From positions 62,001-126,000 of the forward strand of contig DATGQD010000036.1 of assembly GCA_035304385.1 (NCBI GenBank): a stretch of DNA of 64,000 nt, written 5' to 3'. A program made the translations under genes and the position numbers. Origin of the DNA: ZC4RG29 sp035304385 (GTDB taxonomy: Bacteria; Bacteroidota; Bacteroidia; Cytophagales; Cyclobacteriaceae). The notes under the pieces were generated by a model. It worked only from the letters and a program-made list of their open reading frames with translations. It did no database searches and had not been told where the DNA came from. Of this stretch, positions 9,220-17,511 are shown one piece after another (within the stretch, counting starts at the first letter, position 1; the number at the start of each line of letters is the position of its first letter).

Positions 9220-9855
9220 ATGGAACTCGACGACCTGAAAAACATCTGGCAAAAAAGCGACCTCTACAAGCCCCGGGGTGAGGACGAGATCACGGTTATG
9301 TTGAAAGGACGAAGCAAATCCATCATCGCCCGGCTGAGAAGAAATATCTGGTTTGAGCTCGTCTTCACGCTCGTAGGCGGTATACTCCTGTTGTATTACG
9401 TATTCTCCATTCCGAGCCCTTCTTTCCGAACCGCGTTCGTTCTCGTACTGCTGTCGTTTCTATTGTACATTATCTACTACGTAAAGAAGATCAACCTCCT
9501 CAACCGCTTTGAAGGCAGCCCCGGCAACGTGCGGGCCAACCTGGAACGGCTGGTCAGCGACCTCGACGCCTTCCTTCGGTTTTATTACAGAAGTTACACC
9601 TTGCTCTATCCCGGCTACCTGTTACTCATTGTCATCCTCGCCATCGCCGACCTGGGGCTGACTCAATTTCTTGAGTCGCTACAGGAATGGAAGACGGTAT
9701 CCTACCTCCTCTTCCTGGTGCTGCTCTCTTTCGCACTGTCATTCTGGATCAGCAAGTGGTATCTGGGAAAATTGTACGGCACGCACCTGCAAAAGCTGCT
9801 CGGCCTGCTGCGGGAACTTCAGGAGGGCGACGCCAACGGGATCATTGGGCAGTAA
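9220..9855 (+). CDS. Multi-pass membrane protein, probable partner of the adjacent ECF sigma factor
   Basis: 211 residues. A soluble N-terminus of about 42 residues beginning MELDDLKNIWQKSD is followed by four hydrophobic segments at about 46-62, 68-87, 130-150 and 163-180, then a basic cytoplasmic tail. The short LDDLKNIW start is seen in many small Bacteroidota membrane proteins encoded next to ECF sigma factors, where they are thought to act as anti-sigma factors. The 3-nt gap to the sigma gene supports translational coupling. No zinc-binding anti-sigma motif (HxxxCxxC) is present. Its 3' end overlaps the convergent GCS2 gene by 14 nt. The anti-sigma role is inference. Confidence 0.7.
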   Translation: MELDDLKNIWQKSDLYKPRGEDEITVMLKGRSKSIIARLRRNIWFELVFTLVGGILLLYYVFSIPSPSFRTAFVLVLLSFLLYIIYYVKKINLLNRFEGSPGNVRANLERLVSDLDAFLRFYYRSYTLLYPGYLLLIVILAIADLGLTQFLESLQEWKTVSYLLFLVLLSFALSFWISKWYLGKLYGTHLQKLLGLLRELQEGDANGIIGQ

Positions 9856-11083
9856 ACATTTCATCGTTTGCCAGACAAGACGCCAATCGCTTGTATACGC
9901 TGACGGTATTTTCCCGACTGTAATCCTGATGTAGCGCACGGATGATGCGCTCGGCAAGCGTACCCTGTCTGAGGATAACATCCAGCGTCGGTCTCCAGGT
10001 CTTTAGCGGGTCGTTCATTACCTTTTCAACGATAGCCGTCCACAATTCAGCAGCCGTGAGTTTGCCCGGTCCAAGGCCGAAGACGCCCAGGTATTCGGGG
10101 TGATCGATGGTGGCTGCCGCGCCGGCCTCCATGCAAACGTCTAGCAGGTTTGCCAGCGGTTCGGTCTTCCACTTCATCTGGGCGTCATGGTCGGCAAACG
10201 ACCCCCTGACCAGCTCTTTCAACGTTTCGATAACCAGCGCAACGATGGCAACGTCGGCCTTCGCACACTCCTGGCAATCCATTACGCGAATCTCCAAAGA
10301 GCCGCGATCGAAGCGTGCGATGGCGCCACGGGAGTTCACCCAAATCGGGTTGAGGATTCGGTCGGGATCGAGTGGTGCCAGATCGGCCTTGATTTTATCG
10401 TAGATAACCTGCAGGTAATTGCGTCGGGAGAACACCGCTTCCGGGATGATCTTCCCCGCGATGGAAGGGATCCTGTTCTGGTTGGATTTATAGTACTTCA
10501 ACCGCGTATCATACGAGCCTGTGAATTTCCCATTCAGCATAGGCGTACTGGCACACAGCGCAGGGAGTATCGGTAGGATCAGACGTACGGCGGCATGGAG
10601 GCGTGCGAATTCCTGATCGTCGTAAAACGGGAGGTTAAGGTGTGTACTCTGTACGTTGGACCAGCCATGTCCCCTGCAGTCGAAGATCCTGTTGTACGTT
10701 TCGTATATACGGCTGTCGCCGTGTGGCCACAGGCGCGTCTCCTCCACAGGATTCATAAACGGGTGCGCACCTGTCGGCATGAGCATGGCATTCCATTGGG
10801 AGAGGATGGAGTTTACATATCGAACATTTTCTGCCAGGGCTTCCTCGATGGCCAGGAGGTCCTGTTCCGGCCGGGATCCCTTTAGTTCGACAACGTGGAG
10901 CACCAGTTCATTCGACCAGGTAACGCTATCGCGTACGAAGTCGGTATCATAGTTTCCGGTTTCACTTCGGATCAGTTCATCGGCAACAGGCTTGACAGTG
11001 AGCGTTTCTCTGTCGACAATCATATATTCCAGTTCAATGCCATAGGCCTGAAACAGGTGGATGCGCGGGGGTTGAACTATCAT
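9842..11083 (-). CDS. GCS2-family carboxylate-amine ligase (glutamate-cysteine ligase type 2 fold)
   Basis: 413 residues with the glutamine-synthetase-like fold of the GCS2/YbdK family. Signatures are the N-terminal AYGIELEYMIVDRETL (glutamate/metal site), NELVLHVVELKG, PTGAHPFMNP, the STHLNLPFYDD segment, and RGSLEIRVMDCQECAKADVAI toward the C-terminus. These enzymes form an amide bond between a carboxylate and an amine using ATP; YbdK itself makes gamma-glutamylcysteine poorly, and many members have unknown substrates. It is the last gene of a leftward four-gene operon and overlaps the ATP-grasp ligase upstream by 4 nt (ATGA). That pairing argues for a dedicated peptide-like product and not for glutathione synthesis. 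No gshB-like partner is visible. Confidence 0.85.
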   Translation of the reverse strand: MIVQPPRIHLFQAYGIELEYMIVDRETLTVKPVADELIRSETGNYDTDFVRDSVTWSNELVLHVVELKGSRPEQDLLAIEEALAENVRYVNSILSQWNAMLMPTGAHPFMNPVEETRLWPHGDSRIYETYNRIFDCRGHGWSNVQSTHLNLPFYDDQEFARLHAAVRLILPILPALCASTPMLNGKFTGSYDTRLKYYKSNQNRIPSIAGKIIPEAVFSRRNYLQVIYDKIKADLAPLDPDRILNPIWVNSRGAIARFDRGSLEIRVMDCQECAKADVAIVALVIETLKELVRGSFADHDAQMKWKTEPLANLLDVCMEAGAAATIDHPEYLGVFGLGPGKLTAAELWTAIVEKVMNDPLKTWRPTLDVILRQGTLAERIIRALHQDYSRENTVSVYKRLASCLANDEMFTAQ

Positions 11084-12525
11084 CGGCTTGTTTTGATCTT
11101 GTTCAGGAGGACTTCCATAATCATGGCGTACAACTTATCCTTCAACACTTTGTCTTCGGTGCCCGCATCGATATTGGGATTGTCATTGACTTCTATCACA
11201 TAGAACCGACCATCTTTCTCTTTCATATCAACCCCGTACAATCCCTTTCCAATCAGTGACGTCGCTCGTAACGCGGTTTTGATTAATCCTGCCGGCGCCT
11301 GGTCGACCGAGATACATTCCACCGATCCGTCGCGCGTACTCTCGTGTGCACTCCAGTTAACAATCTGCCAGTGTTCTGAGGCCATATAGTATTTGCACAC
11401 GTATAACGGCTGGCCATCGATGATACCGACCCTCCAATCGAACGGAGTCGGAAAATATTCCTGGGCGATCAGCAGGTCAGACTTTTGAAACATGCCAACC
11501 GTCACGTTCCTGAATTCCTTCTCGCTGTCGATCTTGAAGACCCCTTTACTGAAGGCCCCATCAGGTTGTTTGAGTATGAAAGGGAACCCGATCTTTTTCG
11601 GAAGGGATTTGTAGTTGTCCCGACTAATCACGAAAGATTTCGGCGTGAGGATTCGGTTCGTGCTGAGCAATTCATACAGGTAGACTTTGTTCGTACACTT
11701 AAGGATAGAATCGGGATCGTCAATGACCGCGAGTCCAAGCGATTTCGCCTTCTTCGAAAACTTGAACGTGTGATGGTTCACGTAAGTGGTCTCCCGTATA
11801 AACAACGCGTCAAACTGGATAAGTGATTCAAAATCGTCGCGGGTGATAAGCTCGCAATAGAACCCCGCCCCTTCGGCGGCTTTTACAAACTTTTGAATCG
11901 CCTTCTCATCCGATGGCGGATAAGGATCGTTGGGGTCGACCAGAATGGCCAGGTCGTATTTCTTTTTTTCCGGTTTCAGGCTTCGTTTACGGCGGAGAAA
12001 CTTTTCGAGGGATGACCACAATAGCTCGTTATCTTCGGTCGGCACCTCGTCCAGGCTCATGGGCTTGATGCTCTGCAGGATCCATTTTGAGCGGCGCGTG
12101 AAGGTCGCCCGCAGGGAAGGCGCCTGGATGTATTGGAATAATTGTCCGGCCAGGCGGTTCAGGTGCTCCTTGTTGGTCCTTCCGAAGTAGATGGAAAACT
12201 CGACCTTATCCGTCGGCTCACTTTTGAAACTGTTCTGAATGAGGTTGTCAAAGTCCTGCGAATCTTCCCGCAAAATGGACGGGAAGCGAAAGTCCTGGAT
12301 CGTCGCCACGTCGGGGAGCACGTGATGCTTCCGGGCTTCTGCCAGCAGGGAGACGTAGTATCCCAGGCTTTGGTACTGGTATGATTTGCACAGATTGAGG
12401 ACTTTGAGCCCCTTCATCTGTTGGTACACCTCTCCAGAGATATATTGCGCGGGGGTAATGATCGTGAAGTCTTCGGCGCCGGTGCGCCACATCGCCGGGT
12501 TTTCGGCAACGATTACTTTTTCCAT
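11080..12525 (-). CDS. RimK-like ATP-grasp ligase with RLAN-type N-terminal domain
   Basis: 481 residues. The first ~160 residues match the pattern of the RLAN domain (RimK-like ATP-grasp N-terminal domain): ...GLKVLNLCKSYQYQSLGYYVSLLAEAR.... A basic linker leads to a pre-ATP-grasp segment (KYDLAILVDPNDPYPPSD) and an ATP-grasp domain at about 270-475. That domain has FPFILKQPDGAFSKGV (ATP-binding lysine and loop), LIAQEYFPTPFDWRVGIIDG, and the metal-binding end FYVIEVNDNPNIDAG. Such ligases add amino acids or amines to carboxylates through an acyl-phosphate. Overlap with the GCS2 gene and a 15-nt gap to the C39-like peptidase gene make a conserved-looking unit. Substrates are unknown. Confidence 0.85.
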   Translation of the reverse strand: MEKVIVAENPAMWRTGAEDFTIITPAQYISGEVYQQMKGLKVLNLCKSYQYQSLGYYVSLLAEARKHHVLPDVATIQDFRFPSILREDSQDFDNLIQNSFKSEPTDKVEFSIYFGRTNKEHLNRLAGQLFQYIQAPSLRATFTRRSKWILQSIKPMSLDEVPTEDNELLWSSLEKFLRRKRSLKPEKKKYDLAILVDPNDPYPPSDEKAIQKFVKAAEGAGFYCELITRDDFESLIQFDALFIRETTYVNHHTFKFSKKAKSLGLAVIDDPDSILKCTNKVYLYELLSTNRILTPKSFVISRDNYKSLPKKIGFPFILKQPDGAFSKGVFKIDSEKEFRNVTVGMFQKSDLLIAQEYFPTPFDWRVGIIDGQPLYVCKYYMASEHWQIVNWSAHESTRDGSVECISVDQAPAGLIKTALRATSLIGKGLYGVDMKEKDGRFYVIEVNDNPNIDAGTEDKVLKDKLYAMIMEVLLNKIKTSR

Positions 12526-12540
12526 TGGGTGAGCGGCCCC

Positions 12541-13254
12541 TTACTTGTTCGGTTCAATAATGAGCAGGTTGGCGTCGTAGGTAACAATGCCAAGCATAAT
12601 ACTGTTAATCAGCCGGGCAAAACTCACGCCATAAACCCTCTCCTTGCCGATTGGGTTTGGCGTCATGGGGTCAGCCAGGTATACGGAGCGCTTCTCTTCA
12701 TCGTAGCCGCTGATCACAACAAAGTGGCCGGCAGGCTCTCCTTTTATGTCGTCGTAAATATCGAACTGCGGCACTTCCCGCGGTGTACCGTACAGGTAGG
12801 TGGCACTTAGACCCGTCAGGATAGGGCGCGATCGCGCCAGATGGCTGCTGATCAGATCGGCATCCAGTTCCGCAAACCGAACGACACCCCCCGCCTCCAG
12901 GAATTGGATATACGCCTTGGAGGCAATCTGCAGCTTACGCCGCTTGTACTTGAAGGCCATCTGTCGCTTGAGCCGGTCTATCATCTTCTTTCTCGAAAAC
13001 CCCGCCCAGGAAGGGTCGAAAACATTCAGATTATAGGAATAGATGGTAGCGCGATAGCCGCGGCGCAGCGCATGGTTTCCCAGCATTACCGCCAGCGTGC
13101 CCCCGTTCCGCAATTGCTTGACCTCCCGCACCAATTGCCTGAGGGGTACTTCGTCGCTGTAGTAACGGTAGAGGGCTTGAAGGCATGTGGGCCCGCAGGT
13201 CACATCGTCGGGCTGGGCCTCAATATCGAATTCGAGCACAAGTTCTTTGCGCAT
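12541..13254 (-). CDS. C39-like cysteine peptidase
   Basis: 237 residues, no signal peptide, so probably cytoplasmic. The catalytic cysteine is C20 in DDVTCGPTCLQALYRYY, the histidine is H177 in PAGHFVVISGYD, and the third residue is D195 in VYLADP, the C39/papain-like order. Classical C39 domains cut double-glycine leader peptides at ABC exporters; here the peptidase is stand-alone. It lies between an RMD1-like gene (7-nt gap) and the ATP-grasp/GCS2 ligase pair (15-nt gap). It could trim a peptide precursor, release a conjugated amino acid, or act in reverse as a transferase. No small precursor-peptide gene is apparent in the operon. Confidence 0.82.
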   Translation of the reverse strand: MRKELVLEFDIEAQPDDVTCGPTCLQALYRYYSDEVPLRQLVREVKQLRNGGTLAVMLGNHALRRGYRATIYSYNLNVFDPSWAGFSRKKMIDRLKRQMAFKYKRRKLQIASKAYIQFLEAGGVVRFAELDADLISSHLARSRPILTGLSATYLYGTPREVPQFDIYDDIKGEPAGHFVVISGYDEEKRSVYLADPMTPNPIGKERVYGVSFARLINSIMLGIVTYDANLLIIEPNK

Positions 13255-13261
13255 AGCGGGA

Positions 13262-14047
13262 TCACACGAATTTTCCTATAAAAAAATCGACTACTTCAAC
13301 GAGAATGAGAAGGATGATAATGATTTCAAGAAGGCTGCTCTCTCTTTGATTCAGAATTTCAGAAAAGACCTCGAGATTCGCTTCGATCATGCGCATCATA
13401 TATTCCACACCCCGGAAGCGCGTCCTGAGTTCGAAATGCTGAATGAGGCCTTGATGAAGCTTGTCGAGGTATTCGTTCTCCCACACAAGATCAGGCACCT
13501 CAAAAATATAGATGTTTTCCACGATGCTGTTTTGGGTATTGAGCGCCCGCCCGAGGAACCGCATCATGTTTCTTCTGCGAATGCTCAGCGTGCCTTTCCG
13601 CTCCATCTGGTTGGTGAATCCCTTGATTTCCATAAGAAGATTTTCCGCAGCGTTGGCGTAATAATCGAGGGCGACCGACTGCGCCAGATTGAACATCACA
13701 ATGCGAAACACTTCGTCTGCAAGTGTGCCCAGGATAACACGATGGAACTCAAAGCGCGTGGAAGCGTCGGCGTCATGGAGAATAGCGAACTCATCCCGGC
13801 TAATGTGTGAAACCGAATACCGGGAGTAGTGCTCCACCGTTTGCATGGCATCGCGCATCTCCTCATCGGTGTAGCCGCAGAAAACGATAACGCCATAATT
13901 AAAATAATACTGGTAGCGGTTGTCCGGAAAGGAGTAGAAGAGTTCGGAAGACTGTTCGGCCACTGGTTTTCCCAGGGCGGTTCGTATACCCTTAAGATCT
14001 AGTTGCTTGGCCACATGAAACGCAGTGAGCGTAATTTCCTTTCCCAT
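13262..14047 (-). CDS. RMD1/DUF155 family protein with C-terminal membrane anchor
   Basis: 261 residues matching the DUF155 (RMD1/Sif2) pattern: N-terminal AFHVAKQLDLKGIRTALG, the YYFNYGVIVFCGY core, then the long helical segment with SIVENIYIFEVPDLVWENEYLDKLHQ and RVEYMMRMIEANLEVFSEILNQRESSLLEIIIILLILVEV carrying one hydrophobic segment near the end. In yeast, family members are mitochondrial or membrane-associated and linked to translation or meiosis; bacterial roles are unknown. It is the first gene of the leftward operon with the C39-like peptidase, ATP-grasp ligase and GCS2 ligase, with a perfect -7 element 21 nt upstream. It may anchor the system to the membrane; that is inference. Confidence 0.8.
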   Translation of the reverse strand: MGKEITLTAFHVAKQLDLKGIRTALGKPVAEQSSELFYSFPDNRYQYYFNYGVIVFCGYTDEEMRDAMQTVEHYSRYSVSHISRDEFAILHDADASTRFEFHRVILGTLADEVFRIVMFNLAQSVALDYYANAAENLLMEIKGFTNQMERKGTLSIRRRNMMRFLGRALNTQNSIVENIYIFEVPDLVWENEYLDKLHQGLIQHFELRTRFRGVEYMMRMIEANLEVFSEILNQRESSLLEIIIILLILVEVVDFFIGKFV

Positions 14048-14068
14048 ACCTTGAGGGGTTGCGTTTCA

Positions 14069-14076
14069 CAAAGGTA
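14069..14076 (-). promoter_or_regulatory. Candidate -7 element for the RMD1-C39-RimK-GCS2 operon
   Basis: On the minus strand TACCTTTG is a perfect TAnnTTTG match, ending 21 nt before the ATG of the RMD1-like gene. The -33 region is A/T-rich without a clear TTG. Confidence 0.45.
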
Positions 14077-14143
14077 AAGTAAAAGTAGGCAGATTTAATT
14101 ATGGCGGGAATTGATTAGGTTGTGACCACAAATCGAGCCCGAT

Positions 14144-14908
14144 ATGAAGACCGTCTTTGCCGCCTTGCTATTCCTTCTTTCCGCATGCCCACCGGCACTA
14201 TCGTGGGGGCCTACCGGTCACCGCGTCGTGGGCGCCATCGCCGAAGATTACCTGACCCGTAAAGCCCGGACCCGGTTGGCAAAGGTGCTCGACGGGCAAT
14301 CCATCGCGATGGCTTCCACCTGGATGGATGAAGTAAGATCAGATACCGCCTACAACCACATGGCCGATTGGCATTGGGTAACGATACCGGACGGCATGAG
14401 CTATGACGACACTGAAAAGAACCCGGCAGGCGACATCATTTCCACGCTCAACCGTGTGATCGAAGAGTTGCGGCGAGGATCACTTAGCCCTCAGGAAGAG
14501 CGGGAACGCGTTTTCATTCTGATCCACCTGGTGGGCGACCTTCACATGCCGCTGCACGTCGGCAACGGGAAAGACCGGGGCGGTAACGACACCCGGGTGT
14601 CCTGGTTCGGCAGGTCCAGCAACCTCCATCGCGTTTGGGACGCCGACATGATCGACGACACCCGGCTCAGTTACACCGAATTCGCCGCCTCCCTGAAGCG
14701 ACCGTCTTCGGAGCAAGTCAGACTATGGCAGCAGTCCGGCGTCCTCGTCTGGGCACAGGAGAACATGGTGTACCGGAATGATATCTACGAGATCGGCAAC
14801 GGCCGGCTCGGCTACCGTTACGCGTATGTACACATCCCTACTGTCCGCCATCGCCTCCTACAGGCAGGCATCCGCCTGGCCGGAATCCTCAACTCGATTT
14901 ACGGCTAA
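14144..14908 (+). CDS. Secreted S1/P1-type zinc nuclease
   Basis: 254 residues. The signal peptide MKTVFAALLFLLSACPPALS is cleaved before W21, the mature N-terminal tryptophan whose amino group binds zinc in this family. Zinc-ligand segments are WGPTGHRVVG, WMDEVRSD, YNHMADWHWV, the HLVGDLHMPLHVG core and GGNDTRV/NLHRVWDADM. These enzymes cut single-stranded DNA/RNA and often remove 3'-phosphates, and would act in the periplasm or outside the cell for nutrient recovery. The last 51 nt of the gene overlap the convergent L,D-transpeptidase gene. The length matches the family. Function is confident at family level. Confidence 0.93.
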   Translation: MKTVFAALLFLLSACPPALSWGPTGHRVVGAIAEDYLTRKARTRLAKVLDGQSIAMASTWMDEVRSDTAYNHMADWHWVTIPDGMSYDDTEKNPAGDIISTLNRVIEELRRGSLSPQEERERVFILIHLVGDLHMPLHVGNGKDRGGNDTRVSWFGRSSNLHRVWDADMIDDTRLSYTEFAASLKRPSSEQVRLWQQSGVLVWAQENMVYRNDIYEIGNGRLGYRYAYVHIPTVRHRLLQAGIRLAGILNSIYG

Positions 14909-16363
14909 TGACTGCGACACATTGCGACAGTTAATGGCTTCCGCCAGCCGAATATTGTGGCCGTAAATGTCACGATGACATACCACGCTTCCATCGGTTA
15001 AGGCTTCACAGGTGATGTACCGGATGCGTAGCGGCACGGGTACGATGTTTACCTGGCGGCTCAACTCTTCCCGCATGAACCGATCAAAGTCGCGAACCGA
15101 ACACCACGGATTGTCGACCGATACCAGGTGCCGCGCGAGGTCAAGCGCACGCTCTATACGAATGCATCCGTGACTCAACGCACGGTACTTAGCGGCAAAA
15201 AGACCTCGTGCGTTGGTGTCATGCAGGTAAATGTTGTAAGGGTTTACGAAGTTGAACTTGAGCAAACCCAGCGCATTGAATGCACCGGGAACCTGTTGCA
15301 GCATGTAGGGGAAGTAGTTCTCCCCCAGCCTATGCCAGTTGATGGAGTCCGGGTGGACCTCATTTCCTTGAATATCCAACACGCGGTATCGGTGCGCCGA
15401 AAGGTACAGTGAATCGCGCTTTATGTGAGGAAGCAATTCCCGGGTAGCGATACGTCGCGGCACGTTCCAGGAAGGAAAGACGATGAAGTTGGTAATGGTA
15501 CCATCCATAACCGGCGTTTTAAAATACGGCGCGCCGACGATCACACGCGACTCAAACTCGACGGAGTCGTCGTTCATGAGCGTCAGCCGATATGCAGGAA
15601 CGTTTACCAGGAGGTAACGTCCGCCCTCCTCGACACGCTCCCATCGCCATTGTTCGAGGCTGAGGGCCAGGTCGGCCGCCTCACGTTCAACAACGTCCCG
15701 GTCCGCCGGGGGTAACAACGGTGTCTTTAGCGAATCCAGTCGCGACCTCAACGCGCGTTTAAGCGTCTTATAATTATATGCCGATGGTTCCAGGCTGGTG
15801 AGCGCACTGGTGAGCCGGTTGCGGCTGATGCCCTGGATGACGGTGTTGAGAATCAACGAGTCGGACTCGACAACCCGTGTTTGCCAGCCGGCGCTATCCG
15901 GTTGTACCCGTCCGTACCGTAGGTGGCTGGCAACGGAAAACAGCGCGTCGGTAAGCAAAAGATCCAGGTGGGCCACTGCGTAGGCGTCGGGTTTGCTGTT
16001 TTGCAACCGAAACGCCAGCATACTGATAGCATCGTAGTGGTAATCTTCAGGTTTCAGTCCCGAATACTCGATGCCCCCGATAATAGCGATCATAGAATCG
16101 GCGAGGACGCTGACTTTATTGTCCTTGTACCAGAGCAGGCGGTGATTCCTCAACGTATAGAAGTCATCCACCTGGCACCACGAGTGCAGCGATCCGGGGC
16201 CCACCGCGGCAGAGTCGCGCAGCAATTCAATAAGCGCGTGCTCAAGCGGGGACGACGGGGTCGTCTTCTTCAGGTGTTGCATAGAATCGGAGCAACCGAT
16301 CGACAACAACGCAACGATTAAAGCCATCCATTTCCGGAAGTATGAGATTATGGGCATCATCAT
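14858..16363 (-). CDS. L,D-transpeptidase (YcbB/LdtD-like), lipoprotein or signal-anchored
   Basis: 501 residues. A hydrophobic N-terminal segment ends in LLSIGCSD, a plausible lipobox with the cysteine at about residue 24. A YcbB-like scaffold region follows (WYKDNKVSVLADSM... EPSAYNYKTLKRAL). The catalytic YkuD domain spans about 245-430, with YLHDTNARGLFA and the active-site motif SHGCIRIERALDLA (Cys about residue 400). It crosslinks peptidoglycan stem peptides in the periplasm. No separate PG_binding_1 domain is evident. The last ~19 residues lie in the 51-nt overlap with the S1/P1 nuclease gene. The three ATG codons in a row at the start leave the exact initiation point uncertain by two residues. 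Confidence 0.9.
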   Translation of the reverse strand: MMMPIISYFRKWMALIVALLSIGCSDSMQHLKKTTPSSPLEHALIELLRDSAAVGPGSLHSWCQVDDFYTLRNHRLLWYKDNKVSVLADSMIAIIGGIEYSGLKPEDYHYDAISMLAFRLQNSKPDAYAVAHLDLLLTDALFSVASHLRYGRVQPDSAGWQTRVVESDSLILNTVIQGISRNRLTSALTSLEPSAYNYKTLKRALRSRLDSLKTPLLPPADRDVVEREAADLALSLEQWRWERVEEGGRYLLVNVPAYRLTLMNDDSVEFESRVIVGAPYFKTPVMDGTITNFIVFPSWNVPRRIATRELLPHIKRDSLYLSAHRYRVLDIQGNEVHPDSINWHRLGENYFPYMLQQVPGAFNALGLLKFNFVNPYNIYLHDTNARGLFAAKYRALSHGCIRIERALDLARHLVSVDNPWCSVRDFDRFMREELSRQVNIVPVPLRIRYITCEALTDGSVVCHRDIYGHNIRLAEAINCRNVSQSLAVNRVEDSGQADACL

Positions 16364-16640
16364 CAGTTACAGCGTGCCGGGGTGGTTTACACGATACGCT
16401 GAGATTGCATTGGCACACACTCCGCCCAGGTCCGGAACACCCAAAGTAATACAATTGTGATGCCCATCTAACGGGCTGCGCGGAGATCAGACATACGGCA
16501 ACGGATAACACGCCGGAAGGGGCAAAAAAATCTTTCTCCCGAAGCGGGGCTTTTGGTCAACTCCGGAAAAAATTCCCGATCCGGAAAAATGGCGACCCAC
16601 ATTGGTATCGGAAGCGTTAAGAGACCGCTTTTCGGAGATG
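16364..16640. other. Intergenic region between nucleoside phosphorylase and L,D-transpeptidase
   Basis: 277 bp with no convincing gene. It contains two direct copies of TCCGGAAAAA around 16561-16587. On the minus strand a small GC hairpin (CCCG/CGGG, near 16533-16544) is followed by a T-run, a weak candidate terminator for the nucleoside phosphorylase transcript. No clear -7 element for the transpeptidase was found. Confidence 0.5.
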
Positions 16641-17510
16641 TCACAGGCGCGCCAGAACCTCCCCGATCAGGTCGTCAACCACCTTGCGCGGATCAGGCGC
16701 AACAACGCCTTCCGCGCGGCTGACGATGATTGCGTTCACGCTAAGCGCGTCGTGATCCAGGAGGCGCGCCATGGCGTAATATCCGGCAGTTTCCATCTCG
16801 AAATTGGTAAGGCGAAACACCGTTTCCCCTATGCTTCCGCGGTAGGCGGTCATGTCTCCCAGCAGGTTGGAGTAGCGGATAGGAATACGAACGCTTCTGC
16901 CCTGCGGCGCGAAAAAGCCGGGTGCTGTAACCGTATTGCCCGGCTTCATCGCGACACCGATCCGGTCTCTGAGGCTCGGCGAACACTGTACAACGTAGGG
17001 ACGCAGGGGAAGCTGAATTTTTTCATGGAGGTCGCGCGCCAGCGCCTGCTCCACCTCGGTCATGCTCAGGTGGTAATACGCCATCATAGCGTCAAGCCCC
17101 ACCGCATAGTCGGAATACAGGTGCGTTCCCACGGGGATATCCTCCTGCAACGATCCCGATGTACCGATACGGACGATCTGCAGACGGCGCTTTTCCTGGA
17201 GCGGTTCTCTTTTTCGAAGGTCGACGTTGACCAGCGCATCGAGTTCGGTCATCACCAGCTCGATATTATCTGTTCCGATGCCGGTGCTCAACACCGTTAT
17301 GCGCCGGCTCCCGTAGGTACCGGTTTTCGTAACAAACTCGCGGTTGCGGGTTTCGAACGCAATGCTGTTAAAATGGGCTGTAACCTGGTCGACACGGTCG
17401 GGGTCGCCTACCGTAATTACGATCTCGCCGATGTGGTGCGGGAGTAGGCCCAGGTGGTATACGCTCCCATCGGGATTGAGCAGGAGGTTCGACGCAGGGA
17501 TAGGTGCCAT
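16641..17510 (-). CDS. Nucleoside phosphorylase (uridine phosphorylase-like, NP-I family)
   Basis: 289 residues with the NP-I hexameric phosphorylase fold. Phosphate-binding GDPDRVDQV is near the N-terminus. The central RIGTSGSLQEDIPVGTHL matches the GTsGglq segment of uridine phosphorylases. NFEMETAGYYAMARLL carries the ribose-binding EME glutamates, and AIIVSRAEG follows. It would split nucleosides to base and ribose-1-phosphate for salvage in the cytoplasm; pyrimidine preference is likely but not certain. One base separates it from the upstream acyltransferase gene, so it is the end of the leftward operon beginning with DUF2851. Confidence 0.88.
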   Translation of the reverse strand: MAPIPASNLLLNPDGSVYHLGLLPHHIGEIVITVGDPDRVDQVTAHFNSIAFETRNREFVTKTGTYGSRRITVLSTGIGTDNIELVMTELDALVNVDLRKREPLQEKRRLQIVRIGTSGSLQEDIPVGTHLYSDYAVGLDAMMAYYHLSMTEVEQALARDLHEKIQLPLRPYVVQCSPSLRDRIGVAMKPGNTVTAPGFFAPQGRSVRIPIRYSNLLGDMTAYRGSIGETVFRLTNFEMETAGYYAMARLLDHDALSVNAIIVSRAEGVVAPDPRKVVDDLIGEVLARL

Positions 17511-17511
17511 G

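Noticed and set aside
16602..17447. Open frame of 281 codons on the + strand across the nucleoside phosphorylase gene
   Set aside because: Antisense to a clear NP-I enzyme, low-complexity composition and no family resemblance.
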